From Bacillota bacterium (GTDB lineage Bacteria; Bacillota; UBA4882; UBA8346), in contig JAEZCE010000052.1 in the NCBI GenBank assembly GCA_023429995.1, positions 1 to 64,000 of the forward strand: 64,000 nt of DNA, written 5' to 3'. The notes under the pieces were generated by a model. That model was not told the DNA's origin. It saw only the letters and a list, made by a program, of their open reading frames with translations, and did no database searches. This document shows, in pieces, positions 15,258-24,652 of the stretch; position 1 is the first letter of the stretch; each line of letters opens with the position of its first letter. A program made the position numbers and the translations under genes.

Positions 15258-16130
15258 TCAATGAATTAATTTTTCACATATCCTCTCAAAATCTTCTCCG
15301 TCATAATAATCAATTTCTATTTTTCCACCGCTCCCCGTTTGACGAATAATAACCTTCGTTCCAAATAACTGTTGCAATTCATCTTCTATCTCGATTACAT
15401 TAGGGTCTTTCCGCATGGATACTTTCGCTGTGGTTTTCTTTGTTTCACGTGAAACAGGCGGAGGAGAATTTAATTGCCGAATAAATTCCTCTGTCTCACG
15501 GACCGACATCTCTTGAAGTTGAAGCTGACTCCAAGCGCGTTTTTGTTCATCCGAAGTTTTAAGACTTAAAAGAGCCCGCGCATGACCCATCGTAAGTGTC
15601 CCTTTGGCTAAGTCTGTACGAATTTCGGTGGGAAGATTCAGCAACCTTAAGGTATTCGCAATGGCAGGCCGACTTTTCCCTACCTTTTTTGCAATTTCGT
15701 CTTGCGTTAGCTGAAATTCATCAATTAAACGCTGGTAGGCATCGGCCTCTTCAATGGGATTGAGATCTTCGCGTTGTAAATTTTCGACGAGGGCAACTTC
15801 CATCATCGCCTGGTCGGTCATTTCCTTGACCACAACAGGAACTTGAGTCAAACCCACAAGTTTGGCGGCTCGTAATCTTCGCTCACCGGCAATTAATTGA
15901 AATTTGTCACCCATCTCCCGGACGAGCAAAGGTTGAATAATTCCATGAATTTTAATGGATTCCGCAAGCTCATTAAGCTTATCATCGATAAATTCTTTAC
16001 GGGGTTGATACGGGTTGGTCTGGATGTCATTGATATTAACTTCAAATTGGGCCTCATTGGTCTGATTCTCCTCGGCCAGCTCCGGAATTAAGGCGCCTAA
16101 GCCTTTGCCTAAACCCCGATTTTTATTCAT
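15258..16130 (-). CDS. parB: Chromosome partitioning protein ParB/Spo0J
   Basis: ParB is the CTP-dependent clamp that loads at parS and organises the origin region with Soj and SMC. The 290-residue protein has the short N-terminal ParA-activating stretch (NRGLGKGLGALIP), the ParB/Srx CTP-binding domain (NPYQPRKEF, then AGERRLRAAKLVG and ENLQREDLNPIEEA), the helix-turn-helix (TQDEIAKKVGKSRPAIANTLRLLNLP) and the C-terminal dimerisation domain. Its coding region contains a perfect parS site. The start overlaps the soj stop by eight bases, so the two are coupled. Noc is a less likely identity because no separate spo0J is present. Confidence 0.95.
   Translation of the reverse strand: MNKNRGLGKGLGALIPELAEENQTNEAQFEVNINDIQTNPYQPRKEFIDDKLNELAESIKIHGIIQPLLVREMGDKFQLIAGERRLRAAKLVGLTQVPVVVKEMTDQAMMEVALVENLQREDLNPIEEADAYQRLIDEFQLTQDEIAKKVGKSRPAIANTLRLLNLPTEIRTDLAKGTLTMGHARALLSLKTSDEQKRAWSQLQLQEMSVRETEEFIRQLNSPPPVSRETKKTTAKVSMRKDPNVIEIEDELQQLFGTKVIIRQTGSGGKIEIDYYDGEDFERICEKLIH
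15441..15456. other. Perfect parS site inside parB
   Basis: TGTTTCACGTGAAACA is identical to the 16-base parS consensus. It lies within the parB coding region (encoding VSRET on the minus strand), as in several Bacillota. Confidence 0.97.
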
Positions 16131-16884
16131 TGGCTATCACTTCCTTGGCTAAATCAATATAAGCCTCGGCTCCTTTGGATTTCTCGTCATAAAGAGTAAT
16201 CGGAAGGCCAAAACTGGGTGCCTCACTCAACCGGATGTTACGGGGTATTACCGATTTATAAACTTTATCATTAAAATACCGGCGTACTTCCTCGGTAACC
16301 TGGGATGAAAGATTGGTGCGGTTATCATACATTGTCAATACAACACCCTCAATTTCGAGATTGGGATTTGAGTATTTTTGCACGAGTTGCACGGTTTTCA
16401 TCAACTGGCTAAGACCTTCTAGCGCATAATACTCACATTGAATCGGTACAATAATTGAATCTGCTGCTGCCAAGGCATTTATCGTCAAATTGCCAAGAGA
16501 AGGGGGGCAGTCAATGAGCACATAGTCGTACTGATCCTTAATCGGTTCAATCGCTCTTTTTAATCTTTGATCACGAGCCATCATGCCAACCAATTCAGCC
16601 TCTGCGCCCGCTAAACGAATGGTTGCTGGCGCAATTTTCAGTTTTTCCACTTGGGTTTGTAATACGACTTGGTCCAATGGAGTCTCGTTAATTAAAACAT
16701 CATAAATGCAATTTTTAATTTCGCTCTTCTTTAAACCAATCCCACTGGTGGAATTTCCCTGAGGGTCGTGGTCAATGATTAAAACCTTTTTTCCTTTTTG
16801 AGCCAAGCATGCACCCAAATTCACAGCGGTTGTTGTTTTTCCTACGCCGCCTTTTTGATTGGCGATTGCGACTACTTTCCCCAT
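16123..16884 (-). CDS. soj: ParA-type ATPase Soj
   Basis: The 253-residue protein begins MGKVVAIANQKGGVGKTTT, the deviant Walker A of the ParA/MinD family, with the later DHDPQGN, a DCPPSLG Walker B region and RNIRLSEAPSFG. It binds ATP and DNA, helps segregate the origin and regulates DnaA. The start at 16884 is taken because AGGAGGAG lies just upstream and it gives the canonical N-terminus. The same frame is open for a further 51 codons upstream, to an ATG near 17022 that also has a fair site (GGGAGTG), so a longer form may exist. Confidence 0.94.
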   Translation of the reverse strand: MGKVVAIANQKGGVGKTTTAVNLGACLAQKGKKVLIIDHDPQGNSTSGIGLKKSEIKNCIYDVLINETPLDQVVLQTQVEKLKIAPATIRLAGAEAELVGMMARDQRLKRAIEPIKDQYDYVLIDCPPSLGNLTINALAAADSIIVPIQCEYYALEGLSQLMKTVQLVQKYSNPNLEIEGVVLTMYDNRTNLSSQVTEEVRRYFNDKVYKSVIPRNIRLSEAPSFGLPITLYDEKSKGAEAYIDLAKEVIANE

Positions 16885-17128
16885 AATTGACTCCTCCTCC
16901 CGTTGGCCCCTTTTGGCCTGTAAAATGATTTCATTTTTCCGAAGGGCCTCCATTTCAACACTAAATAAATCGTGAGCGCGTTGTGTTAAAACCTCTATTG
17001 AATTTTTTCTTGTTCGTTTCATAAAAGTCACTCCCAATCCCCTCGGTTTCCTTTTTCTTTCGAGATAAGGTCGTAACTTCCTTCTTTGTTGATAAACTTT
17101 CTATTAGTAAATTTCAGAAATTTAATTT

Positions 17129-17848
17129 TTATAAGGGTTTCTTTTGAGGAATCCCTGCTTTTCTTGGATACCCATTTGGAGTAGGGTGAATTTTTTTTAT
17201 AATCACCACAGACCGGAATCCGTAACAAAAAGGAAGCTCCGTTGTGAGACAATCGATAAGCGACCCCCCCAATATCTCAATAGCTTTTTCAGCCTCATCC
17301 AATTCTTTGTGATAATCTTTTCCTTTATATAATATTGCATAACCATGGATTGATACAAAGGGTAAGGCTAATTCCACTAATATATTGAGAGGGGCTACCG
17401 CTCGGGCAATTGCCAGATCAAATCCCTCTTGCTCCTTGGAAATCGTGATAAAATCTTCCGCTCTAGACCAAACCGGATTAATATTATGTATGCAGAATTG
17501 CTTGCAAAATTGTTCCTGAAATTTTATTTTTTTTTGAACCGAATCTAATGAAATAAATTGTTTTTCCGGAGAACATATTGCCAGCGGAATTCCGGGAATT
17601 CCGGCGCCGCTGCCAATGTCGATAATTCGGCGGGCGTCTATATATTCCGGTCGGTTAAAAATCACCAATGAATCGAAGATGTGCTTAAAAAGAGCCTCTT
17701 TTTGATCGGTGATAGCGGTCAAATTTACGCTTTGATTAGCATCCAACAAAAAATCAATAAATTGAATTAGTTGGCGCAAAGTATGTTCCGAAAGTTTGAT
17801 TGAAGCTTTATCAAGCTCATCGGTTAGTAATTGTTGAATAGCATTCAT
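17129..17848 (-). CDS. rsmG: 16S rRNA (guanine-527-N7)-methyltransferase
   Basis: RsmG methylates G527 of 16S rRNA using S-adenosylmethionine. The 239-residue length equals that of typical Bacillota enzymes. Seen are the cofactor motif RIIDIGSGAGIPGIPLAI, the FISLDSVQKKIKFQ strand, and ARAVAPLNILVELALPFV. The C-terminal tail (HPTPNGYPRKAGIPQKKPL) is the family's usual ending. It overlaps the stop of the canonical mnmG by four bases (ATGA), so it belongs to the mnmE-mnmG-rsmG operon. Confidence 0.95.
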   Translation of the reverse strand: MNAIQQLLTDELDKASIKLSEHTLRQLIQFIDFLLDANQSVNLTAITDQKEALFKHIFDSLVIFNRPEYIDARRIIDIGSGAGIPGIPLAICSPEKQFISLDSVQKKIKFQEQFCKQFCIHNINPVWSRAEDFITISKEQEGFDLAIARAVAPLNILVELALPFVSIHGYAILYKGKDYHKELDEAEKAIEILGGSLIDCLTTELPFCYGFRSVVIIKKIHPTPNGYPRKAGIPQKKPL

Positions 17849-19719
17849 TTTTTATTCCTCATCATATTCTCCAAATAAAAAAGCAAAGCGGTTAAATCGG
17901 CCGGATTAATTCCGCTAATCCTGGAAGCTTGGCCTAAAGTCATGGGTTGGAATTGCTTGAATTTTTCCCGGCCTTCACGGGCAAGATTGGGAACCTGGTC
18001 ATAATCAATGTTCGTGGGGATTTTTTTATTTTCCAAATCAAGCATCTTTTGTACCTGGATATTCTCTTTTGCAAGATAACCTTGATATTTAAAACGAACA
18101 GCTACTTCTTTTAAATCCTTCAGATTCATGGTTTGTTCCGGAAACAGCTTTTGGGCGAAATCAGGAGATACCTCAGGCCTTTTAAGAATTTCAGCAACAT
18201 TAAAGCGATTTTTAGGAGCCGTTAGTTGAGCTTCCTCAAAAATTCTGCGTATCTGGGGTTCCGGATTAAAGTATTGATTTTGAAATGTGCTATATATATG
18301 GTGAATTCGTTGCTTTTTTTTATTAAAAATTTGGGTTTCACGGTCTTCGATTAAACCAATATCAATCCCGTAGGGAGTCAATCGTTCATCGGCGTTATCG
18401 GAACGCAATGTGAGACGGTATTCGGCTCTTGAAGTCAATACCCGGTATGGCTCCAAACTTTCTTTGGTGACTAAATCATCAATCAGTACACCAATATAAG
18501 CTTCCGAGCGCTTCAAAACCAGTGGCTCTTTGCCTTGAACTTTAAGCGCCCCGTTAATACCGGCCATTAAACCTTGGGCTGCCGCCTCTTCATAGCCGGA
18601 ACTTCCGTTTAACTGGCCGGCGGCAAATAAACCGGGAATATGTTTTAGTTCCAGGGATGGTTTCAATTCAGAACCCGGTAAAGCATCATACTCAATAGCA
18701 TAACCGGGACGGACGATTTCTAATTTTTCCAACCCGGGGATGGTCCGCAAAAATAATTCTTGGACATATTCAGGCAAACTGGTGGATAGGCCGGCTAAAT
18801 ACATTTCATCGCTATCTGCCCCTTCCGGCTCAATAAACACTTGGTGACGATCTTTATCCGGAAATTGAACCAACTTGCTTTCAATCGATGGACAGTATCG
18901 CGGGCCAACCCCCTTAATTTGTCCGGAAAATAAGGGCGCCTCCTGCATATGCTCTCGAATAATCTGATGAGTCAACGGCTGGGTATAGGTTAACCAACAT
19001 AGATGTTCTTGGCGGATTTGCCAAGGTTCCCAAAAGGAAAAGCCATGCTCTTCAAATTCTCCGGGCTGAGGGGTCATTTTTGTAAAATCAATGGATCTCC
19101 GGCGGACCCGGGCGGGAGTCCCCGTTTTAAAACGTCTAAGTGGGAGGCCGATCTTTTTTAAATCATCCGATAAGCAATTGGCCGGAAGCTGACCCATGGG
19201 TCCGGAAGAATAATTAAGACCGCCAATAAAAACACGACCTTGGAGAAAAGTACCGGTGGCAAGAATAACAACCTTCGAGTGATATTCAATTCCGGTACGG
19301 GTTCTCACCCCCATACATTGACCCGAAGTATCCAAAAGAAGTTCAGCCACTTCCGCTTGCCTGATAGATAGGCTGGGTATATTCTCCAATTCAGTCAACA
19401 TCGTCCGGTGGTAGACTTCCTTGTCGGCTTGGGCCCTCAAGGCCCACACCGCCGGTCCTTTTTGGGTATTCAGCATCCTCATTTGCAAATAAGTCCGGTC
19501 GATCATTCGACCCATGATACCTCCAAGCGCATCGATTTCACGGACCAAATGCCCTTTGGCAGGTCCTCCGATGGAAGGATTACACGGCATAAAAGCAACG
19601 TTATTATAATTAATTGTAAAAAGTAGCGTCCGACAGCCCATCTTGGTTGCTGCAAATGCGGCTTCACAACCGGCATGACCTGCTCCGACAACAATTACAT
19701 CATAGGGCTGATGCTCCAT
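17845..19719 (-). CDS. mnmG: tRNA uridine-34 modification enzyme MnmG (canonical copy)
   Basis: MnmG with MnmE installs the (carboxymethyl)aminomethyl group at U34 of several tRNAs. The 624-residue protein has the FAD site GAGHAGCEAAFAA, both conserved cysteines (MPCNPSIGG and YCPSIESK), GPAKGHLVREIDALGG, the SRAEYRLTLRSDNADERL stretch and the C-terminal LTLGQASR-like helix (MTLGQASRISG). All family landmarks are intact, so this is the working copy. An AAGGAGAAG site precedes ATG 19719, encoded within the last codons of the upstream paralogue, which it overlaps by 20 bases. Confidence 0.96.
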   Translation of the reverse strand: MEHQPYDVIVVGAGHAGCEAAFAATKMGCRTLLFTINYNNVAFMPCNPSIGGPAKGHLVREIDALGGIMGRMIDRTYLQMRMLNTQKGPAVWALRAQADKEVYHRTMLTELENIPSLSIRQAEVAELLLDTSGQCMGVRTRTGIEYHSKVVILATGTFLQGRVFIGGLNYSSGPMGQLPANCLSDDLKKIGLPLRRFKTGTPARVRRRSIDFTKMTPQPGEFEEHGFSFWEPWQIRQEHLCWLTYTQPLTHQIIREHMQEAPLFSGQIKGVGPRYCPSIESKLVQFPDKDRHQVFIEPEGADSDEMYLAGLSTSLPEYVQELFLRTIPGLEKLEIVRPGYAIEYDALPGSELKPSLELKHIPGLFAAGQLNGSSGYEEAAAQGLMAGINGALKVQGKEPLVLKRSEAYIGVLIDDLVTKESLEPYRVLTSRAEYRLTLRSDNADERLTPYGIDIGLIEDRETQIFNKKKQRIHHIYSTFQNQYFNPEPQIRRIFEEAQLTAPKNRFNVAEILKRPEVSPDFAQKLFPEQTMNLKDLKEVAVRFKYQGYLAKENIQVQKMLDLENKKIPTNIDYDQVPNLAREGREKFKQFQPMTLGQASRISGINPADLTALLFYLENMMRNKK

Positions 19720-21577
19720 ATTCTTCTCCTTGCCCCTTTCCTTTTTGACAATTCATAAATAATAATGTCCGGTCCGCATCCGATAAGGTAGGTATCCTTA
19801 ATGCCTGCCCAAGAGTTAAAGGTTTGATCCGTATCAAATCATCGCGCCCGGTATCCGAAAGGCCCTTCAATCCTGCTGCCCAAAGGGGATCGATTCCAAT
19901 TTGATTGAGCTCATACATCTGCGTTCTTTTGTTTTGTTGGCGATCCAAATACCCTGCCAATTTTGATTCATTCCAAATAAATTCTCGAACCGGCTGGGGA
20001 TAGCTTTTTAAAACAGGAAATTCCTTAACCAATATTTCATCGGTCAGTTCCGGACGCAAGACGAGTTCTTTTAAACGGTATCCCCGATCGGGTTTAGGCA
20101 ACCCCGTATGTTCCCAAAAATCAGATTCCGGACTCATTTTAGTATTCGAAAGAAGATCTTGCAATTCGGTTCCGACATCCAAAAGTTGTTCCAACCGGTT
20201 CCAGCGCTGACGCGAATTTAATCCAAGCTCAAAACCAACTCTTCCCAAACGGCTTAAAGAATTATCAAGCCGCATAAATAAGCGGAATTCAGCGAGTGAA
20301 GTCATCATTCGATAGGGTTCTTCCGTTCCAAGGGTCGTTAAATCATCGATCAGGACTCCAATATAGGAAGTAGTTCGGTCCGGGATATAAGCAGGGAGTC
20401 CTTTAAGTTTGCGGGCTGCGTTGATCCCTGCAATAAGCCCTTGGACCGCAGCCTCTTCATACCCGGAAGTTCCATTAATTTGTCCCGCAGTAAAAAGATT
20501 TTCTATTTTGCGGTTTTCCAATGAGGGGCTAAATTGAAATGAATCCAAACAATCGTATTCGACAGCGTAACCCGGTCGGACAATCTGAGAATTCTCCAAT
20601 CCCGGAATCGTCGCCAATATTTTCTCCTGAATTTCTTCCGGCATAGCGGTAGTCATTCCCAGTAAATAGAGTTCCTCCGTATACCTTCCTTCCGGCTCGA
20701 TAAATATTAAGTGGTCGGTTTTCTGAGGAAAATTGATGACTTTCCGGTCGATCGACGGACAAAAATGAGGTCCTTTCGTAGTAATGGCGCCCGAACGGAT
20801 CGGCGAAAGATGGATATTATCCATAATGGCACCAATGGTTTCAGGAGTAGTTGATGTCACCCAGCAAGGGATTTGGGGGCGCTTTTGGTTCAGTCCATCC
20901 CAAGAATAACCCCACTCCGGTTCGATCAATTTTTGCGGCGTCATTTTGTCATAGTTTACCGATTGATTATGAATTCTAGGTGGAGTTGCAGTCTGAAAAC
21001 GCCGTAAAATAAGACCATGTTTTTTTAGACTGATGCTCAATTCGACTGAAGCGGGTTCCCCTTGACGGCCCCCTTGATAGCGTATATCTCCCATAACGAT
21101 ATGAGCATCCAAAAAGGTTCCGGTGGCGATGATTACTGCCTTGGCCTGATAGCTCCTGCCCGATTTAAGCTTGACACCGACTATCCTATTGTCATCAACC
21201 AGCAAATCACAAACCAATCCCTGTTTTACGCTTAGATTAGGTTCACGTTCTAAAACTAAAGTCATCTCGGACTGGTATAGGCGCTTATCGGCCTGAGCTC
21301 TGAGGGCCAAAACAGCCGGGCCCCGACTTTCATTGATCCGGCGGATATTCAAATAGGAACGATCGATAATTTTGCCCATTTCACCACCTAAAGCATCTAA
21401 TTCCCTTACAAGATGACTTTTAGCAGCAGGACCGCCAATTGCTGGATTACAGGACATAGCCGCAATCGTATCCGGAGATATTGTAATGATCAATGTCTTA
21501 GCACCTAGCCGTGCTGAAGCAAGAGCCGCTTCACACCCGGCGTGACCGGCGCCGACTACGATAACATCATATTCCAT
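19700..21577 (-). CDS. Diverged second MnmG paralogue
   Basis: The 625-residue protein aligns with MnmG over its whole length: FAD site GAGHAGCEAALAS, cysteines in MSCNPAIGG and FCPSIDRK, and the TSGYEEAAVQGL stretch. But several near-invariant positions differ: GPAKGHLV reads GPAAKSHLV with an extra residue, SRAEYRL reads SLAEFRL, and DNADERL reads DNSLSRL. The C-terminal domain is also diverged and ends in a tail translated from the next gene's ribosome site. It lies between mnmE and the canonical mnmG and is co-transcribed with them. It may modify other tRNAs, pair with MnmE differently, or have lost activity; sequence alone does not decide. A tandem duplication followed by fast divergence is the likely origin. 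Confidence 0.85.
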   Translation of the reverse strand: MEYDVIVVGAGHAGCEAALASARLGAKTLIITISPDTIAAMSCNPAIGGPAAKSHLVRELDALGGEMGKIIDRSYLNIRRINESRGPAVLALRAQADKRLYQSEMTLVLEREPNLSVKQGLVCDLLVDDNRIVGVKLKSGRSYQAKAVIIATGTFLDAHIVMGDIRYQGGRQGEPASVELSISLKKHGLILRRFQTATPPRIHNQSVNYDKMTPQKLIEPEWGYSWDGLNQKRPQIPCWVTSTTPETIGAIMDNIHLSPIRSGAITTKGPHFCPSIDRKVINFPQKTDHLIFIEPEGRYTEELYLLGMTTAMPEEIQEKILATIPGLENSQIVRPGYAVEYDCLDSFQFSPSLENRKIENLFTAGQINGTSGYEEAAVQGLIAGINAARKLKGLPAYIPDRTTSYIGVLIDDLTTLGTEEPYRMMTSLAEFRLFMRLDNSLSRLGRVGFELGLNSRQRWNRLEQLLDVGTELQDLLSNTKMSPESDFWEHTGLPKPDRGYRLKELVLRPELTDEILVKEFPVLKSYPQPVREFIWNESKLAGYLDRQQNKRTQMYELNQIGIDPLWAAGLKGLSDTGRDDLIRIKPLTLGQALRIPTLSDADRTLLFMNCQKGKGQGEEYGASAL

Positions 21578-21637
21578 TATGCCAGCTCCTTCATGATCGT
21601 AACGATCTTATGGATCATCGTATCAGAATTTTTATCG

Positions 21638-23023
21638 TCATTTGCCAATACAAAATTGAGCAAAAATGCCGTGTAACACCTCATCGGAAACATTTTTCCC
21701 GGTAATTTCACCAAGAGCTTCCAGACAAGACCGTAGATCAACCGCTAACAAATCCTCACTTAAATAATTTTTAAGTCCGTCATGAAAGCTTTCCAATGCA
21801 GCGAATCCTCGCTCTAAGGCTCGTTTATGACGTACTCTCGAAAGCAAAGGCCGATCATCGACTTCAATCTTGCCCAGTCCTACCTTTTCGATTAAGATCT
21901 TCTCCAATTCCGAGAAACCATTTTTGGTTTCCAGGGAAAGTTTCACCATAGAATATTCATTCTGTAGCGGACCAAGCTCATCCAAAGATAATCTCTGGGG
22001 TAAGTCCATTTTATTTACAACAATGATAGCCGGTTTTCCATGAATTTTATTTAGGATCAGTTGATCCTCTGCGGATAATTTTTGACTGCCATCCAGCAGC
22101 AGCAGAATCAAATCGGCATCTGTCAAATATTGCTCCGCTTTTTCAATCCCTATTTTTTCAATGGGATTTTCAGTAGTCCGGATACCGGCCGTATCGAGAA
22201 GGCGGATCGGGATGCCCTGAATCTGGATTTGAGCTTCAATGACATCCCGGGTTGTACCCGGTATTTCCGTGACGATAGCCCGTTCTTCCTGTAAAAAAGT
22301 ATTCAGTAAGCTGGATTTTCCCACGTTCGGGCGGCCGGCTATGACAATCATAATGCCTTCACGAAGTTTACGCCCTTCATCGATATGGTTTAACAATCCT
22401 TGAAACTCATTTTCAAGAAGGATGACCTCATCAAAAAGCCGGTCTCTTTGGGGTTCAGGAATACCTTCTTCGGGAAAATCCAATACCGCCTCGATTGAAA
22501 CTAGGATTTCATATAATGAGGATTCCAATTTCATAATTTCTTCCGTTACGCGTCCTGTTAATTGGGATAATGCAATTTGATGAGCTTTTTCAGTTTTAGC
22601 CCGAATCAAATCAATAATCGATTCGGCTTGTACCAAATCAATCCTCCCATTTAAATAGGCCCGCTCGGTAAATTCCCCGGGGCCGGCCAGCCGGACGTCT
22701 TGGTCCAAAATCACTTCTAAGATCTGCGATATTCCGACCATTCCCCCATGGGCCTGAATTTCCAAAACATCCTCTGCGGTATAACTATGGGGTTTGCGGC
22801 TGTAAAAAAAAAGAACTTCATCAATAATCCGTTGCTTTTTAGGATCAACGACTTTTGCGTAATAAATATGGCGGTCCTGAAAGTCCTTAAAAAAATTGCC
22901 TTTCGGGGTTTGCAAGATTTTTAATCCTATTTCTTTAGCCCTGGAACCACTAACCCGGATGATAGCGATTCCACCTTCTCCAATCGGAGTGGATATAGCA
23001 GCAATCGTATCTTTAATGTTCAC
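21638..23023 (-). CDS. mnmE: tRNA modification GTPase MnmE
   Basis: The 461-residue protein has the N-terminal folate-binding domain (TIAAISTPIGEGGIAIIRVSG), helical domain, inserted G domain (Walker A GRPNVGKSSLLN, G2/G3 IPGTTRD and DTAGIR, G4 NKMD) and the C-terminal CIGK with its conserved Cys. It works as a dimer with MnmG on tRNA U34. GTG start follows GGGAGG. It is the first gene of the segment after the jag terminator, so an own promoter near 23050-23100 is likely. It is followed 60 bases later by the diverged mnmG paralogue. Confidence 0.96.
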   Translation of the reverse strand: MNIKDTIAAISTPIGEGGIAIIRVSGSRAKEIGLKILQTPKGNFFKDFQDRHIYYAKVVDPKKQRIIDEVLFFYSRKPHSYTAEDVLEIQAHGGMVGISQILEVILDQDVRLAGPGEFTERAYLNGRIDLVQAESIIDLIRAKTEKAHQIALSQLTGRVTEEIMKLESSLYEILVSIEAVLDFPEEGIPEPQRDRLFDEVILLENEFQGLLNHIDEGRKLREGIMIVIAGRPNVGKSSLLNTFLQEERAIVTEIPGTTRDVIEAQIQIQGIPIRLLDTAGIRTTENPIEKIGIEKAEQYLTDADLILLLLDGSQKLSAEDQLILNKIHGKPAIIVVNKMDLPQRLSLDELGPLQNEYSMVKLSLETKNGFSELEKILIEKVGLGKIEVDDRPLLSRVRHKRALERGFAALESFHDGLKNYLSEDLLAVDLRSCLEALGEITGKNVSDEVLHGIFAQFCIGK

Positions 23024-23103
23024 TTGTTCCTCCCTTATGAGTAACCAAAATACATCCTATAGGTTAATATTTTGAATGGCGTTCATATCGATAAAATAAT
23101 TGG

Positions 23104-23131
23104 TAAAAAATAAACCCGGATAAACCGGGTT
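23104..23131 (-). terminator. Terminator downstream of jag
   Basis: On the minus strand AACCCGG and CCGGGTT arms close a four-base loop and are followed by TATTTTTT. It separates the rpmH-jag transcript from mnmE. Confidence 0.88.
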
Positions 23132-23174
23132 CCTTAGGTCCTACTTTAATCTTTAATTTACTTAAATAACCTGG

Positions 23175-23807
23175 TTACGACTCCATAGTATCCTGAGGAG
23201 AAATAATAACGTGCCGGTATGGGTCTTCCCCTTCACTATAAGTAATTACTTCTTTGTATTCCTGTAAAGTAGCGTGAATAATCCGCCGTTCATGAGGAGA
23301 CATTGGTTCCAATACCTGCTTGCGTTTTTCGCGTTTTACTTTATCGGCCACCTTCAATGCTAAGTGACGTAACGTCTCTTCCCGGCGGCGACGATAACCT
23401 TCTACATCAACAACAATTCTTTCTTTATCGAGTTGATCCTTATTGACCGCTAAATTAACCAAGTATTGAATGGCATCAAGGGTTTGTCCGTGTTTCCCAA
23501 TCAATAATCCCAAGTCTTTTCCATTAATATTCAAAGTGGTGCAATCTTTCCGTTTAAAAATTTCAACTTGAGCCATTACTCCCATATTCACTAACAATTC
23601 ACGCAAAAACAAAGCAGCGACTTGTCCCAAGTCTTCCTTGACAGTAACTTTCACTTTAACAACCTTACTGCCTAAAAAACCGAATAAACCTTTGGCGGTC
23701 TCTTCCATGACTTCAACGCGGACCTGATCCGACGTTGCCTTTAATTCACGAAGGGCTTCTTCCACCGCTTCCTCTTTGGTGTGGGCAATTTTAACAACAG
23801 ACTTCAA
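23175..23807 (-). CDS. jag: RNA-binding protein Jag/KhpB
   Basis: Three domains are visible in order: Jag-N (TKEEAVEEALRELKATSDQV ... KGLFGFLGSKVVKVKV), a KH domain with the GxxG loop (LLIGKHGQTLDAIQYLVNL) and a C-terminal R3H domain (MSPHERRIIHATLQEYKEV ... SEGEDPYRHVII). KhpB binds RNA together with KhpA and affects cell elongation and envelope homeostasis. TTG at 23807 is taken as start because GGGGGGAG lies just upstream and it gives the usual short N-terminus (KSVVKIA). It follows yidC as in most Bacillota. Confidence 0.93.
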   Translation of the reverse strand: MKSVVKIAHTKEEAVEEALRELKATSDQVRVEVMEETAKGLFGFLGSKVVKVKVTVKEDLGQVAALFLRELLVNMGVMAQVEIFKRKDCTTLNINGKDLGLLIGKHGQTLDAIQYLVNLAVNKDQLDKERIVVDVEGYRRRREETLRHLALKVADKVKREKRKQVLEPMSPHERRIIHATLQEYKEVITYSEGEDPYRHVIISPQDTMES

Positions 23808-23899
23808 TAATCTCCCCCCTATATCCAAAACCTTTGGCCCCTGTCCTTAAATTCTTCGCTACAATACAACGATTTGTCTTTCCTTGTTGACCAAAGATT

Positions 23900-24631
23900 T
23901 TAATTCTTTTCAGGCTCAGGATGATTTCCCGCTTTGTGAATATGTTCTTTTACCGTGAAGTACTCGTTGATAATATATTGTTGGGCTATACCGACAATAT
24001 TGCTTACTACCCAATACAAACCAACTCCGGCATTGACTTGATAAGTGAAAAAGCCAAACATTACAGGCATGATGTACAAAAATATCTTTTGATTTTGATC
24101 CGCACCCGTGGCTGGAGTCGTTAATTTCTGTTGGAAAAATGTAGTGATCGCCGAGATGACCGCTAAAGCAATATCACCTTTCTGAACCAAAGGGAGCCAC
24201 AAAAAAGTAGCATTACCAATAGAATTTTTAATGAAAGTCGGATCCTGCAATAAACCGAATATTGCCCATAAGATTGGTAATTGAATTAACATCGGCAAAC
24301 ATCCGCCAAAGGGGTTTACCTGTTCTTTTTTATAAAGCTCCATGGTCCGGCGCTGCATTTCATCGGGCTTATCTTTGAATTTTTCCTGAATCTCTTTTAA
24401 CTTAGGCTGAATATTTTTCATTTTATTCATAGCCTGTACTTGTTTAATCGTCGTTGGGAAGAGAATCATTTTAATGACAACAGTCAAAATGATAATTGCC
24501 CAACCCCAACTAATTGACCATTCAAATCCAAATCCGCCTTGGTGAAAAAAGTTGAGCATATTGGCAAACAAATTAATAAATTGGTCAAATAAATTTAAAT
24601 CGGCACCTGGAGGTTTAATCAGAATCGGCAT
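23900..24631 (-). CDS. yidC: Membrane protein insertase YidC/Oxa1 (SpoIIIJ-type)
   Basis: The 243-residue protein has five hydrophobic segments and the 60KD_IMP core: WGWAIIILTVVIKMILFPTTIKQ with the positively charged residue of the hydrophilic groove, the cytoplasmic hairpin KMKNIQPKLKEIQEKFKDKPDEMQRR kept in pieces, NPFGGCLPMLIQLPI, and GLYWVVSNIVGIAQQY. Unlike Bacillus SpoIIIJ it shows no lipoprotein signal cysteine, so the N-terminus is shortened. It inserts membrane proteins alone or with SecYEG. A spoIIIJ-like role at sporulation is possible but not shown. Confidence 0.93.
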   Translation of the reverse strand: MPILIKPPGADLNLFDQFINLFANMLNFFHQGGFGFEWSISWGWAIIILTVVIKMILFPTTIKQVQAMNKMKNIQPKLKEIQEKFKDKPDEMQRRTMELYKKEQVNPFGGCLPMLIQLPILWAIFGLLQDPTFIKNSIGNATFLWLPLVQKGDIALAVISAITTFFQQKLTTPATGADQNQKIFLYIMPVMFGFFTYQVNAGVGLYWVVSNIVGIAQQYIINEYFTVKEHIHKAGNHPEPEKN

Positions 24632-24652
24632 ATGATTTTACATCCTTTCATT

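Noticed and set aside
17028..17252. 74-codon minus-strand ORF at the end of rsmG
   Set aside because: A frame-shifted shadow of the rsmG 3' end.
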